From Sphingosinicella sp963974575 (GTDB lineage: Bacteria > Pseudomonadota > Alphaproteobacteria > Sphingomonadales > Sphingomonadaceae): DNA of 64,000 bases. Positions 44,762 to 53,348 of this stretch are shown in pieces. Where the stretch lies: positions 62,001-126,000 of the forward strand of contig NZ_CAXBBQ010000008.1 in assembly GCF_963974575.1 (NCBI RefSeq). Direction: 5' to 3'. Both the position numbers and the translations under genes were made by a program. The number at the start of each line of letters is the position of its first letter. Position 1 is the first letter of the stretch. The notes beneath the pieces were generated by a model. It did not search any database, was not told where the DNA came from, and was given only the letters and a program-made list of their open reading frames with translations.

Positions 44762-46134
44762 TTCTCTTCTCCGTTGCCGGTAGCGGGAAGCGCACCAGCA
44801 TTGATGAGGTGAACATACAGTCGCATGGGAAGGCCGCGGCCGGTTGAAAAGCGCTGTTGCTGCCAGGTCCATGCACCGAGGAAGACAACCAGCAAGACCA
44901 GATGGACCCATTCCGGTACCAGCGGCGATGCATCCTTGTCGATCACCAAACCAGCGAGCAACACGCCGACGCTGTGGAATGCGATCAATGCGACGAGTAA
45001 CAGCAGCAGCTTTGCGCGCACTTGAGCCTTGCCCTCAAGCGACGCAATCAGCGTCGTGAAGGCAGTCGCCATGGCGAGCAGTAGCGGCACGAGGCTGGCG
45101 TCCCCCTCGCCGAACGAGAGAATGCAAATTGCAACGCCGACAGTCCCAGTCGCAATGCCCAAGGTCATCCGGCCGGACAGCGGGGTTTCTCCTCGGCCGG
45201 TCTTCATGCCGATCATTGAGCCCGAGCCAAGGAATAGCCAGGCCTTGAACAGACCATGGGCGATGATGTGCCACAGGGCGGCGGCGTATGCACCCAAGCC
45301 GCAGCTCATGATCATGAAGCCCATCTGCGACACCGTGGAGCCAGCTAGAGATCGCTTCACATCAGGCCGCACCATCATGATGCCAATGCCGTAAATCGCG
45401 CCACAAAGGCCCACGACGACGGCAACCGTCCGGGCAAATGGCGCGGCCTCGAGCAACGGGGCGAAGCGGATCAGCAGGAAGCCACCGGCGTTCACCAGTC
45501 CCGCGTGCATGAGAGCGGAAACCGGTGTCGGGGCTGTCATTGACGAAAGCAGCCAGCCGACAAACGGGGGTTGAGCGCAACGGGTAGCAGCTGTCACGAC
45601 CAACAGCAGCGCTACTACGGATTTCACAGAGGCTGGCAGCGTTACCGCGCTGGCAAGGACTCCGTCGAGCTGTAACGAGCCCGCATGCCAGCCAAGCAGC
45701 GCCAAGGCTGCCAGCAGCGCAGTGTCACCAAGAAAGAAGGTAGCGCGCGTGCGCCGGGCGGCGGCATGGGCTTCGGCCCAGCTCTTCGAGTGCCCAATGA
45801 CTCCAGCGAGCAGCCAACCGCTAAAACACCAGGCCGCCCCCAGGACGAGTATATTGTTTGTGAACAGAAGAGTCAGCACAGAGGCAACCAGCGCGCTCAG
45901 CGTAAGGAAGAATCGTGCCGAACGGCTGTCCGACCGCATGTAGCGTAAGGAAAACGTGGCAATGATCGCCGCGACAAAGATCGTCAGCAGTCCGATCGTG
46001 AACGACAGGCCGAATTCCGAACGTAAAGAAGGCATCGCTATAACCCAGGCAGCGGCTGCTACGAGGCTGAACCAGAGTATGCTGACGACTGACAAGCTTT
46101 GCCTGCTGGATAATTGCACGCGCAAAAGCTGCAT
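44758..46134 (-). CDS. dabB: DabB, NuoL/Mrp-like membrane subunit of DAB inorganic carbon pump
   Basis: A 458-residue polytopic membrane protein of the proton-conducting NuoL/ND5 family, with LLSSMTAPTPVSALMHAGLV and WHIIAHGLFKAWLFLGSGS carrying conserved Lys/His. The start at 46134 is supported by AGGGAG five bases upstream; an ATG at 46170 has none. DabB is thought to supply the cation gradient that drives DabA. It is the first gene of the operon and divergent from a LysR gene. Confidence 0.9.
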   Translation of the reverse strand: MQLLRVQLSSRQSLSVVSILWFSLVAAAAWVIAMPSLRSEFGLSFTIGLLTIFVAAIIATFSLRYMRSDSRSARFFLTLSALVASVLTLLFTNNILVLGAAWCFSGWLLAGVIGHSKSWAEAHAAARRTRATFFLGDTALLAALALLGWHAGSLQLDGVLASAVTLPASVKSVVALLLVVTAATRCAQPPFVGWLLSSMTAPTPVSALMHAGLVNAGGFLLIRFAPLLEAAPFARTVAVVVGLCGAIYGIGIMMVRPDVKRSLAGSTVSQMGFMIMSCGLGAYAAALWHIIAHGLFKAWLFLGSGSMIGMKTGRGETPLSGRMTLGIATGTVGVAICILSFGEGDASLVPLLLAMATAFTTLIASLEGKAQVRAKLLLLLVALIAFHSVGVLLAGLVIDKDASPLVPEWVHLVLLVVFLGAWTWQQQRFSTGRGLPMRLYVHLINAGALPATGNGEEK

Positions 46135-46175
46135 GGAGGCTCCCTTTCGGGCCACGCTATGACGCGTCATATATG

Positions 46176-46224
46176 TTTTCTGAAACGAGTTTCTGAAATG
46201 CCCATCATTGATAATTTAAATGAT
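46176..46224. promoter_or_regulatory. LysR-type operator region between dabB and lysR
   Basis: The 108-bp divergent spacer contains ATCATT (46204-46209) and AATGAT (46219-46224) as inverted arms, fitting a T-N11-A LysR site. TTTCTGAAA is also repeated directly at 46177-46185 and 46190-46198. The AT-rich spacer contrasts with the GC-rich coding DNA around it. Confidence 0.5.
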
Positions 46225-46242
46225 AAAAGCTAACCTCCATAC

Positions 46243-47109
46243 ATGCCTGCTACCAAAACATTTGATCTTGATCTGCTTCGCTGTTTCGTGACGATCGCGG
46301 AAACCGGAAGCTTCACCCGCGCCGGCGATCGATTGGGCCGGACGCAATCCACGATCAGCTTGCAGGTCAAACGTCTCGAAGGCCAGATCGGTCGTGCCGT
46401 ATTTGCGCGCACACCCCGATCACTTAGCTTGACGCCGGAAGGGGAGCGCCTGCTCGGGCCTGCGCGGCAACTCCTTCGGCTCAATGATGCGGCAATTGCC
46501 GAACTATTCGAACCTGACATGACGGGACGAGTGCGGGTCGGCGTACCGGAGGATTTCGCCACTGTTCACTTGCCCGCGGTGCTCTCCGCCTTCGCTGAGG
46601 CTCACCCGCTGGTAGAACTGGAGGTGACATGCGATCTCACACTGAATCTGCTGGGCCGTTTCTATGAAGGGGCTTTCGATCTCGTCCTGGTGAAACGTGA
46701 GCCCTCCGCGCGACTGGAAGGCGTGCGTGTCTGGCGCGAACCACTGGTCTGGGCGGCGCGCGATCAGCTCGCAGCAGCTGGTCTGGGGACGGTTCCTTTG
46801 GTGGTATCGCCTGAGCCCTGCGTCTATCGAAAACGGGCAATCGACGCTCTGGAGGCAGTTGGCCGGAAATGGCGGGTAGCCTACACATCAACAAGCCTTT
46901 CTGGCAGCCAGTCCGCCGTTAACGCAGGTCTTGGGATCACCGTGCTGCCCCGAGAGATGGTCCCGTCGTACCTAATATCAATCACTGACGATCCAGATAT
47001 GCCGTCGCTATATGATACGGAAATAGCGTTGATCGAAGCGCCAGGCCTGTCCGAGACCGCCCATCGTCTTGCTCAGCATATCGTTGCTGCGCTGGAACGG
47101 GCGAAGTGA
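46243..47109 (+). CDS. LysR-family regulator of the DAB operon
   Basis: A 288-residue LysR regulator: N-terminal winged HTH (LLRCFVTIAETGSFTRAGDRLGRTQSTISLQVKRLE across residues 9-45) and a C-terminal periplasmic-binding-like effector domain. It is divergent from dabB across a spacer with a LysR-like site, the standard arrangement for control of the neighbour and itself. Carbon-metabolite or CO2 limitation would be a sensible signal, but the effector cannot be read. Confidence 0.85.
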   Translation: MPATKTFDLDLLRCFVTIAETGSFTRAGDRLGRTQSTISLQVKRLEGQIGRAVFARTPRSLSLTPEGERLLGPARQLLRLNDAAIAELFEPDMTGRVRVGVPEDFATVHLPAVLSAFAEAHPLVELEVTCDLTLNLLGRFYEGAFDLVLVKREPSARLEGVRVWREPLVWAARDQLAAAGLGTVPLVVSPEPCVYRKRAIDALEAVGRKWRVAYTSTSLSGSQSAVNAGLGITVLPREMVPSYLISITDDPDMPSLYDTEIALIEAPGLSETAHRLAQHIVAALERAK

Positions 47110-47288
47110 AAAGGCAGGTGGTGTGCAACTTGGTCCGCCGGCTTAAGCGTAAGCGCTTGAGGTGACCCTCAACGGCGAAATCCTATCGTCCTGATGACGA
47201 ACGGGATCGTAACGTTTACACGGGCCAGCCCAAAGACAAACTCCCGCAAGGTCGGAGTGGTAGGTGCGCCAGCCTCCTGCTCCTCCGT

Positions 47289-48000
47289 TCATCTACCAGG
47301 CTTGACGTCAACACGATCGTTGCCGGCTTCGGCGGATGAACGGGCCAGAGCCGCGGGTCCGCTTCCGCTCGCGCCTAATATGGCGGCAATCTGCTTTATT
47401 TGAAAATTGAGTGTACTGGCCGATATGTCGAGCTTTCTGGCGATCTGCTTGTTGCGCTCGCCGACCCGAACGAGGCCCAACACTTCGCGCTCCCGTCCCG
47501 TCAGCCGGCAGGATCGCGCAGAGGCACGGTCGGCAGCGTTGCTCGCCTCCGCGTTGACCCAGCGTCGCGCGTCGCGCTGCCCAGCTGGCCCAACTCTTGA
47601 AGCGGAACAAGCAACGGTTCGATAAGATGGAGCCAGTCGAATATGGGGCCGACGCGATCCGAACCCGGCGCCCCCTCGATCGTACCACTTAACAAGGTAA
47701 CCGCGCGGCGACGCGCACCTCGCCGCCAGAGCGATGTGGACCCCAGCAGGTTACCGGTGAGCACAGCTATAGCGCGCTCGCCGTCCCCTGCGTCTTCAAT
47801 CAAGTTCAATCGTCCGCCGAGCCTCGGCTAGATTCCCCATTCGCAAATGGAATTCCGCGGCCGCGGCGCGGCAAATCCCGTTCAAGCCGTGCCGACTCAC
47901 GAGGATCGTTGGATGGCGCATCGCAGCAGCCGACGATGCCTTCGGCAGCTTCGTAAGCACGAGCCGCTTTCCAATTCCGCCGCGCGTTAGCAGCAGCTTG
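47289..48000 (-). pseudogene. Decayed LuxR-type regulator with TPR-like region
   Basis: Near the end, RLTGREREVLGLVRVGER and NKQIARKLDISASTLNFQIK form a LuxR HTH. Upstream pieces that belong to one protein lie in other frames: AAAAEFHLRMGNLAEARRTI, then EDAGDGERAIAVLTGNLL, and ARRNWKAARAYEAAE further up. At least three frameshifts would be needed, so it is a relic. No gene is seen on either strand from 47110 to 47288, and none that I trust from 48000 to 48301. Confidence 0.5.
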
Positions 48001-48301
48001 AACGGATGGAGCAAGCGCTGCGACGCCGTCGACTGCCGCTCCGTGGTGACAAGGCGTACCCGGTTCGCGGAGCCATAGTTTTGATCGGAAGGGCAGGCCC
48101 TGCAAAATCCGTGAAGCATTTTCTGCCATTGACAGCGGTACCGGTGCTCCCCACTATTGATATGCGGGCCGGGCCCCTCTGGCGAGACAAGTCTCGTGAT
48201 GTCGGACCGCATCGGATGATCCGATGCTCGAGGCCCCGCACAACGCGCTCCCGAAGCACGGATCCTCCGGTGACCAATGGTCCACAAGAGGAGACATTCG
48301 A

Positions 48302-48475
48302 ATGCACCTGCGCCTGTACCGCCTGATCGAAATGCATCAGCGAATCGACGAGCTACTTCGCTTCGCACAGCAACGCGTCGACAGCCACGAGGTTGCCCGG
48401 CTTTACAGCCTGAAACTGAAGGCAAGGCAAGTGATCCACCGTGTCACCATGCGTGCCGCGATCTCGTGCGCATAG
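48302..48475 (+). CDS. Small DUF465-like protein
   Basis: A 57-residue basic protein (MHLRLYRLIEMHQRIDELLR..., ending RVTMRAAISCA) resembling the DUF465/YdcH small helical proteins common in alphaproteobacteria. GAGGAGAC lies upstream of the ATG. Such proteins form a two-helix hairpin; their role is unknown. It precedes a small lipoprotein-like gene. Confidence 0.6.
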   Translation: MHLRLYRLIEMHQRIDELLRFAQQRVDSHEVARLYSLKLKARQVIHRVTMRAAISCA

Positions 48476-48505
48476 CTGGCCTTGCCGGACAGAGGACTTA
48501 CCAAT

Positions 48506-48871
48506 ATGATGAAGAAGACCATTCTCCCCGCCATTACGGCGCTAGCGCTCGCCGCGTGCAGCAATGCCAGCGAACAGGCTGCAGAGCGAAGCGCTGAAGC
48601 TACGACCGCAGTCAATACAACCGCCGTCGCGGAAGCCGTTGTTTCCGCGGTGGACCTTGAAGCGGCCAAAAACATGGCAGAAGGGGCCGCAAGGAACGCG
48701 CTACGCGAAGCGCTGCACGCCAGCGAGATTGCAGCTGCCACAGCGATTGTCGATGAGGAGGCGCTCATCGATGGCCTTGGTAAAGCCATCGACAGCCAAG
48801 CCATCGACCAAACGGTGGAGGGCGCTGTCGATGGCATGCGGGGCAAGCTCATTTCCGAACCCGCGGAATAA
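48506..48871 (+). CDS. Small Ala/Glu-rich lipoprotein
   Basis: A 121-residue protein with a lipoprotein signal (MKKTILPAITALALAAC, lipidated Cys near residue 18) and a charged, helix-prone remainder rich in Ala and Glu. ATG codons at 48506 and 48509 are both possible. I do not recognise a family or function. It lies between the DUF465-like gene and a universal stress protein gene on the same strand. Confidence 0.6.
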   Translation: MMKKTILPAITALALAACSNASEQAAERSAEATTAVNTTAVAEAVVSAVDLEAAKNMAEGAARNALREALHASEIAAATAIVDEEALIDGLGKAIDSQAIDQTVEGAVDGMRGKLISEPAE

Positions 48872-48935
48872 GGCGAAGTAAAACGCTGCGGCACTGCGCC
48901 GCCTATGCCTGGCAAACGAAAGCGAGAGGACAACG

Positions 48936-49772
48936 ATGACCATCAAGACGGTGCTACTGCACGCCGCTTCCGAAACTCTGGACCCGGACCGCAGCGCCGG
49001 TGCCTACGCGCTCGGTCTAGCCGGCGCCTTTGAAGCGCATCTCGAGGCCCTGGTCCTCGAGCTCGACGTGATAACGCCCAAGGGTGCCTACGGCCACAAT
49101 ATCGCCGCCGAAGAGCGCTCCCGGATCCGGAGCCGCAACGAGGAGGTGGGCGTGGCCGCCGAAGCCTTGCGAATGGCGGCGCAGAAACAGGGCGTCAAAG
49201 CATGCGTCATTACCGATCGATCGCACGTCCATAGCACTCCGGAGATTGCGACCGATCACGCGCGCCTCGCCGACATCGCGGTCGCCGGGGTCTGCGATGA
49301 GGGACTGCTTAGCGAGCGCATGGTGGCGGAGGCGTTGATCTTCCAGTCGGGCAGACCGGTGATCATCATTCCTGTCAAAAACGAGACCGGCTTCCGCGCC
49401 GAGCGCATCGTTATAGCCTGGGATTTCAGCAAGGTCGCCGCCCGCGCGCTATCAGATGCGCTGCCGCTTCTTCGGCGCGCTTCCGAGGTGACCCTCGTCT
49501 CCTTCGGCGACGACAAGGATTTCGCCTCGAGCCTGTCGCCAGAAGACGTGATCGCCGCGCTTCGCCGCCGGGACGTAGAGGCGACTTTTCGGCAGATGGA
49601 ACGGGGTAATCGCGACATTGGCGAAGCGATTAATGCTGTTTCCGCCGAAAGTCGGGCTGATCTTCTGGTGATGGGCGGGTTCGGTCATTCCAGGTTCCGC
49701 GACTTCGTGCTCGGCGGCGCGACCCGGACCATTCTGACAGAGCCCCGATTGCCCACCCTGATCTCTCACTGA
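48936..49772 (+). CDS. Tandem-domain universal stress protein
   Basis: A 278-residue protein with two UspA folds. The second half carries the ATP-binding motif G-x2-G-x9-G-T (MGGFGHSRFRDFVLGGATRT); the first half lacks it. Such proteins respond to energy or oxidative stress. AGAGGACAACG precedes the ATG. It is followed by a TerC-family gene on the same strand, 86 bp on. Confidence 0.88.
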   Translation: MTIKTVLLHAASETLDPDRSAGAYALGLAGAFEAHLEALVLELDVITPKGAYGHNIAAEERSRIRSRNEEVGVAAEALRMAAQKQGVKACVITDRSHVHSTPEIATDHARLADIAVAGVCDEGLLSERMVAEALIFQSGRPVIIIPVKNETGFRAERIVIAWDFSKVAARALSDALPLLRRASEVTLVSFGDDKDFASSLSPEDVIAALRRRDVEATFRQMERGNRDIGEAINAVSAESRADLLVMGGFGHSRFRDFVLGGATRTILTEPRLPTLISH

Positions 49773-49858
49773 TGCGGTCCGGCCGTTAAGACAAAACGGT
49801 TCCATCGTCGCCGCTACGCCGGTTTTTCTGTTCCCAAATAGTCGAGACGAGAGATCCA

Positions 49859-50821
49859 ATGGAGTTTCTGTTTACGGATTGGTTAGGGACGCCCGCCTGG
49901 TTCTGGCTGTCCTTCCTCTTCCTCGTCATCACGCTGACGGCGTTCGATCTGGGCGTGCTTCATAAAGAAGACCGCGAGATGGGCATCGGCGAGAGTCTGA
50001 AGCTTTCCGCGTTCTACATCGGCATCGCGCTGCTGTTCGGAGCGTGGGTCTGGTACGCGCGCGGGCCCGAGCCCGGGATGCAATATTACACGGGCTTCTT
50101 CATCGAAAAGGCGCTGTCGATCGACAACGTCTTCGTCATCAGCCTGATCTTCACCTATTTCGCGATCCCGCCCAAATATCAGTACCGGGCGCTCCTGTGG
50201 GGCATCATCGCCGTGATCGTGCTGCGCGGCCTGATGATCGCGGGCGGCGCGGCGCTGGTGAACGAGGCCTATTGGGTGCTCTACCTGTTCGCGGCCTTCC
50301 TGATCTTCACCGGCATCAAGATGTTCTTCGCCGGTGACGAGCCCATGGATGTCGCCAACAATCCGGCGGTGAAATTCATTTCACGCCATATGCGCGTGAC
50401 ACCGGAACTGCACGATCAGCATTTCTTCGTGAAAGTGCCCGACGCCCGTACCGGGAAGGTGGTGACGGCAGCAACGCCTCTGTTTCTGGCACTCGTCGTC
50501 ATCAATCTTGCCGACCTGGTGTTCGCGGTCGACAGCGTGCCGGCGATCTTCGCGATCACGACCGACACCTTCATCGTTTATACGTCGAACATCATGGCCA
50601 TCCTCGGCCTGCGGGCCCTCTACTTCGCGCTCGCCGCAATGGTGCATCGCTTCCATTATCTGAAATACGCGCTGGCGGCCGTTCTCATCTTCATAGGGGC
50701 GAAAATCTTCGTCGCGGACTTCCTGCTCGGCGGTGACAAGTTTCCGCCCCTGCTCAGCCTCGGTGTCACCTTTGCGCTGATTGCAGTAGGAATATTCTAT
50801 TCGTTGTGGAAGACGCGGTGA
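49859..50821 (+). CDS. TerC/Alx-family integral membrane protein
   Basis: A 320-residue protein with about nine membrane segments. The family's acidic helix motifs are present: EKALSIDNVFVISLIFTYF and NLADLVFAVDSVPAIFAIT. TerC/Alx proteins are linked to manganese or calcium efflux and metalation of exported proteins. Length and motifs are normal. The 178 bp after it contain no gene that I can support. Confidence 0.9.
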   Translation: MEFLFTDWLGTPAWFWLSFLFLVITLTAFDLGVLHKEDREMGIGESLKLSAFYIGIALLFGAWVWYARGPEPGMQYYTGFFIEKALSIDNVFVISLIFTYFAIPPKYQYRALLWGIIAVIVLRGLMIAGGAALVNEAYWVLYLFAAFLIFTGIKMFFAGDEPMDVANNPAVKFISRHMRVTPELHDQHFFVKVPDARTGKVVTAATPLFLALVVINLADLVFAVDSVPAIFAITTDTFIVYTSNIMAILGLRALYFALAAMVHRFHYLKYALAAVLIFIGAKIFVADFLLGGDKFPPLLSLGVTFALIAVGIFYSLWKTR

Positions 50822-50999
50822 GAGCTGGCGCACGACTGCCGGTGCCAAATGGCGACATGCGATCCTGTGCAACAAACTTCGCGCGTCTGGTCGATCTCTA
50901 CCGCTCTTGAAAGCACGAACGTCTGCATATGAAAATACGCATGCTGCGTTGACAATCTTCAATGCTGAGGGGGCTCGGGCGTTCGAGCGTCCGAAAACC

Positions 51000-51953
51000 C
51001 TAGCCCGGGGCGTGCACCTGCTCCCGGGCAAGCGTATCAACCACGCGCTGTGCTGTGGCGACACCCGATTGCCAGGCCCCTTCAATTGCCGGCGCGACGG
51101 TCCAGTCACCGCAGGCGCCGAGCCTCAGCCTGGGGTTCCACAGCACTTTGCCGCTCTGCCCGTAGGGCAGGCCGAAGCGCCAGCGATGGGCTCTGAGGAA
51201 GCTCGGCGTAGGCAAGTCTGCTCGGGCTTCTGCCGCGAACGCGCCAAGCAGGAGCGGGGCCACCACCGTCGGGTTCCGTTCGAGGTGAGCGCGCGACCAT
51301 GCGGCGCTGGCATGGATCACCCAGCATTCGGTTGGTGCGCGGCCAGGCTTGGAATTGTTGCGAGAGGCCCACGCAATCGGGCCGCGATCACGGAGATAGT
51401 GCGGCAGGCCACCCAACGGCTCGGCAAAAGCGGTCATCACGGTCCAGCACGGTGCGGACCGGGTAGCAGTGGTCTCGCGCGCCATATCGAGATCATGGAG
51501 CGAAACGAGCGTTGCGGCCTGTTCGGATGGCACCGCAATTATCAATGCAGCGAAGGGGCCATCGCACAGATCCGGGCCTGAGACGTGCCAGCCAAGACAA
51601 TCGGCTTCGATCCGCTGGACCTCAGCGCCGAGACGTACGTCATGCTCCTGACACAGCGCCGCAACGAAGTCGCCCATGCTTGGCATACCGACAAGTGCGC
51701 CATCTGGGCCTCCGGTCCAGGGCGCGACCAGATGGCGATCATGCCAGCGTTTCACTTCGGCGGCAAAGGCTGCGCCGCTTACCTTGAAATATTGAGCGCC
51801 GAAGTCCCATTCCAGTCCGCCAATGCAGAGGCTGGATAGTCGTCCGCCGGGCCGCCGCCCCTTGTCGAACAGGGTGGCCACGATCCCATTATCCTTAAGG
51901 CGAGCGGCGCAAGCCAGGCCCGCGATTCCCGCGCCGACGATCCCAATCCGCAT
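51000..51953 (-). CDS. NAD(P)/FAD-dependent amine-oxidase-like oxidoreductase (renalase-like)
   Basis: A 317-residue flavoprotein with an N-terminal dinucleotide fold (MRIGIVGAGIAGLACAARL, then FDKGRRPGGRLSS) and a C-terminal FAD loop (LRLGACGDWTVAPAIEGAWQSG). The start at 51953 is the first Met before the fold; the longer opening overlaps folE. Close relatives often sit beside folE and photolyase genes in light-responsive clusters. The substrate is unknown. It lies 16 bp after folE on the same strand. Confidence 0.8.
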   Translation of the reverse strand: MRIGIVGAGIAGLACAARLKDNGIVATLFDKGRRPGGRLSSLCIGGLEWDFGAQYFKVSGAAFAAEVKRWHDRHLVAPWTGGPDGALVGMPSMGDFVAALCQEHDVRLGAEVQRIEADCLGWHVSGPDLCDGPFAALIIAVPSEQAATLVSLHDLDMARETTATRSAPCWTVMTAFAEPLGGLPHYLRDRGPIAWASRNNSKPGRAPTECWVIHASAAWSRAHLERNPTVVAPLLLGAFAAEARADLPTPSFLRAHRWRFGLPYGQSGKVLWNPRLRLGACGDWTVAPAIEGAWQSGVATAQRVVDTLAREQVHAPG

Positions 51954-51969
51954 TATCCGACAGTCCAGC

Positions 51970-52590
51970 TCAGCAGTGACCCATGAGCGAGAGAACTTCC
52001 TTGCGACGGCCTGGATCATCCCGAAAACAGCCAAGCACCTTGCTGGTCACCATGTCTACTCCTGGGGTCCGCACACCGCGCCCAGTCATGCAGCCGTGGG
52101 TGGCCTTGACCACGACAATGACGCCTTGGGGGCGCAGGTTGTCCCAGATGCACTGCGCGATCTCGGCGGTCAGACGCTCCTGGATTTGCAACCGTCGTGC
52201 ATAGCCGTGAAGGACGCGGGCCAGCTTGGAAATGCCCACGACCCGGTCCGTCGGGAGATAGGCAATCGAGGCTGTGCCCACAATCGGGGCGAGGTGATGT
52301 TCACAATGCGAATGGAAAACAATGTCACGCAGCAGTACGATTTCGTCGTAGCCCGCCACCTCTCCGAAGGTTCGTTGCAGGTGAACCGCCGGATCCTCCT
52401 CGTATCCGGCACAATATTCCCTCCACGCCCGGCCAACACGGACGGGCGTATCGAGCAGGCCTTCGCGTGTCGGATCATCACCCGCCCAGCGAAGCAGAGT
52501 GCGTATCGCTTCCTGAACGTCGTGCGGCACTGGAAGATGGCCGGGTTCGTGCTGGAGCTCAGGCACGAACTGGGGGGCGATCACGTTCAT
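51970..52590 (-). CDS. folE: GTP cyclohydrolase I
   Basis: A 206-residue FolE. Zinc ligands C96 and H99 (FHSHCEHHL) and C167 (ATHGCMTGRG) are present, with the GTP-binding core between. It converts GTP to dihydroneopterin triphosphate, the first step of folate and pterin synthesis. The ATG at 52590 has AGGA upstream. Its position opposite a LOV regulator suggests a light-induced copy, possibly for a pterin chromophore, rather than the housekeeping gene. That is inference. Confidence 0.92.
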   Translation of the reverse strand: MNVIAPQFVPELQHEPGHLPVPHDVQEAIRTLLRWAGDDPTREGLLDTPVRVGRAWREYCAGYEEDPAVHLQRTFGEVAGYDEIVLLRDIVFHSHCEHHLAPIVGTASIAYLPTDRVVGISKLARVLHGYARRLQIQERLTAEIAQCIWDNLRPQGVIVVVKATHGCMTGRGVRTPGVDMVTSKVLGCFRDDPGRRKEVLSLMGHC

Positions 52591-52615
52591 CGTGGATCCT
52601 GCTCAAATAGGGTTT

Positions 52616-52649
52616 GCCGGTCGCCAGGGGGGGGCGTCTGGCAACCGGC
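52616..52649. promoter_or_regulatory. Inverted repeat between folE and the LOV-HTH gene
   Basis: GCCGGTCGCCAG (52616-52627) and CTGGCAACCGGC (52638-52649) are inverted arms with one mismatch around a G-rich loop. The element lies in the divergent spacer and has no T-run, so an operator, possibly for the LOV-HTH protein itself, is more likely than a terminator. Confidence 0.4.
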
Positions 52650-52724
52650 GCTATCCAACTAGGCTTTTCGTTCGCCATCTGCGATATGGCCTTAAGTGTA
52701 GCGAAGACGTTCCACAGGATGACG

Positions 52725-53303
52725 ATGGACCCAAAAGAGTTGATCTCGAACAGCAAGGTCGCTGCGGTGGTCAGCGACCCGCGCCAGATGGACAATCCGA
52801 TCGTGGCCTGCAACCAGGCCTTCGTCGATCTGACTGGCTATTCGCGAGAGGAGATCATCGGCCGCAATTGCCGATTCCTGCGGGGTGTGCGGACCGAGCC
52901 GGAACAGACAACCATGCTGCGCGAAGCTGTGGCGGAATGCCGCCCGGTGATGGTCGAACTGATCAACTACAGGAAGGACGGCACCGCATTCCGCAATGCC
53001 GTCATGATCGCTCCGCTGTTTGATGCAAATGGAGACCTCACCTATTTCCTTGGATCGCAAATGGCGATCGACGACAGCGGTGCCAGCCGCCACGAACAGG
53101 CGCGTGCGCTCGTCAAAAGCCTTAGCCGGCGGCAGCGTCAGATTCTCGAGGCGCTGGCCAAGGGGCGCCTCAACAAGCAGATTGCCTACGAACTCGACCT
53201 GACCGAACGAACGATCAAGCTGCACCGTGCCGCCATGCTCCGCGGGCTTGGCGTGCGCACCGTAGCCGAAGCAATACGGATTGCGATCGAAGCCGGGATG
53301 TAA
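52725..53303 (+). CDS. EL222-like LOV-HTH blue-light transcription regulator
   Basis: A 192-residue protein: an N-terminal LOV domain with the flavin-adduct Cys C49 in GRNCRFLRG, then YRKDGTAFRNAVMIAP, a linker, and a LuxR-type HTH (LSRRQRQILEALAKGRLNKQIAYELDLTERTIKLHR over residues 130-170). The order and length match EL222, which dimerises and binds DNA in blue light. The start at 52725 has AGGA five bases upstream. Neighbours folE and the carotenoid genes are its probable targets. Confidence 0.9.
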   Translation: MDPKELISNSKVAAVVSDPRQMDNPIVACNQAFVDLTGYSREEIIGRNCRFLRGVRTEPEQTTMLREAVAECRPVMVELINYRKDGTAFRNAVMIAPLFDANGDLTYFLGSQMAIDDSGASRHEQARALVKSLSRRQRQILEALAKGRLNKQIAYELDLTERTIKLHRAAMLRGLGVRTVAEAIRIAIEAGM

Positions 53304-53348
53304 ATGCGCGCAGATGATGAGAGGGTGAGGCCTGTCAGTACCCCTCCA

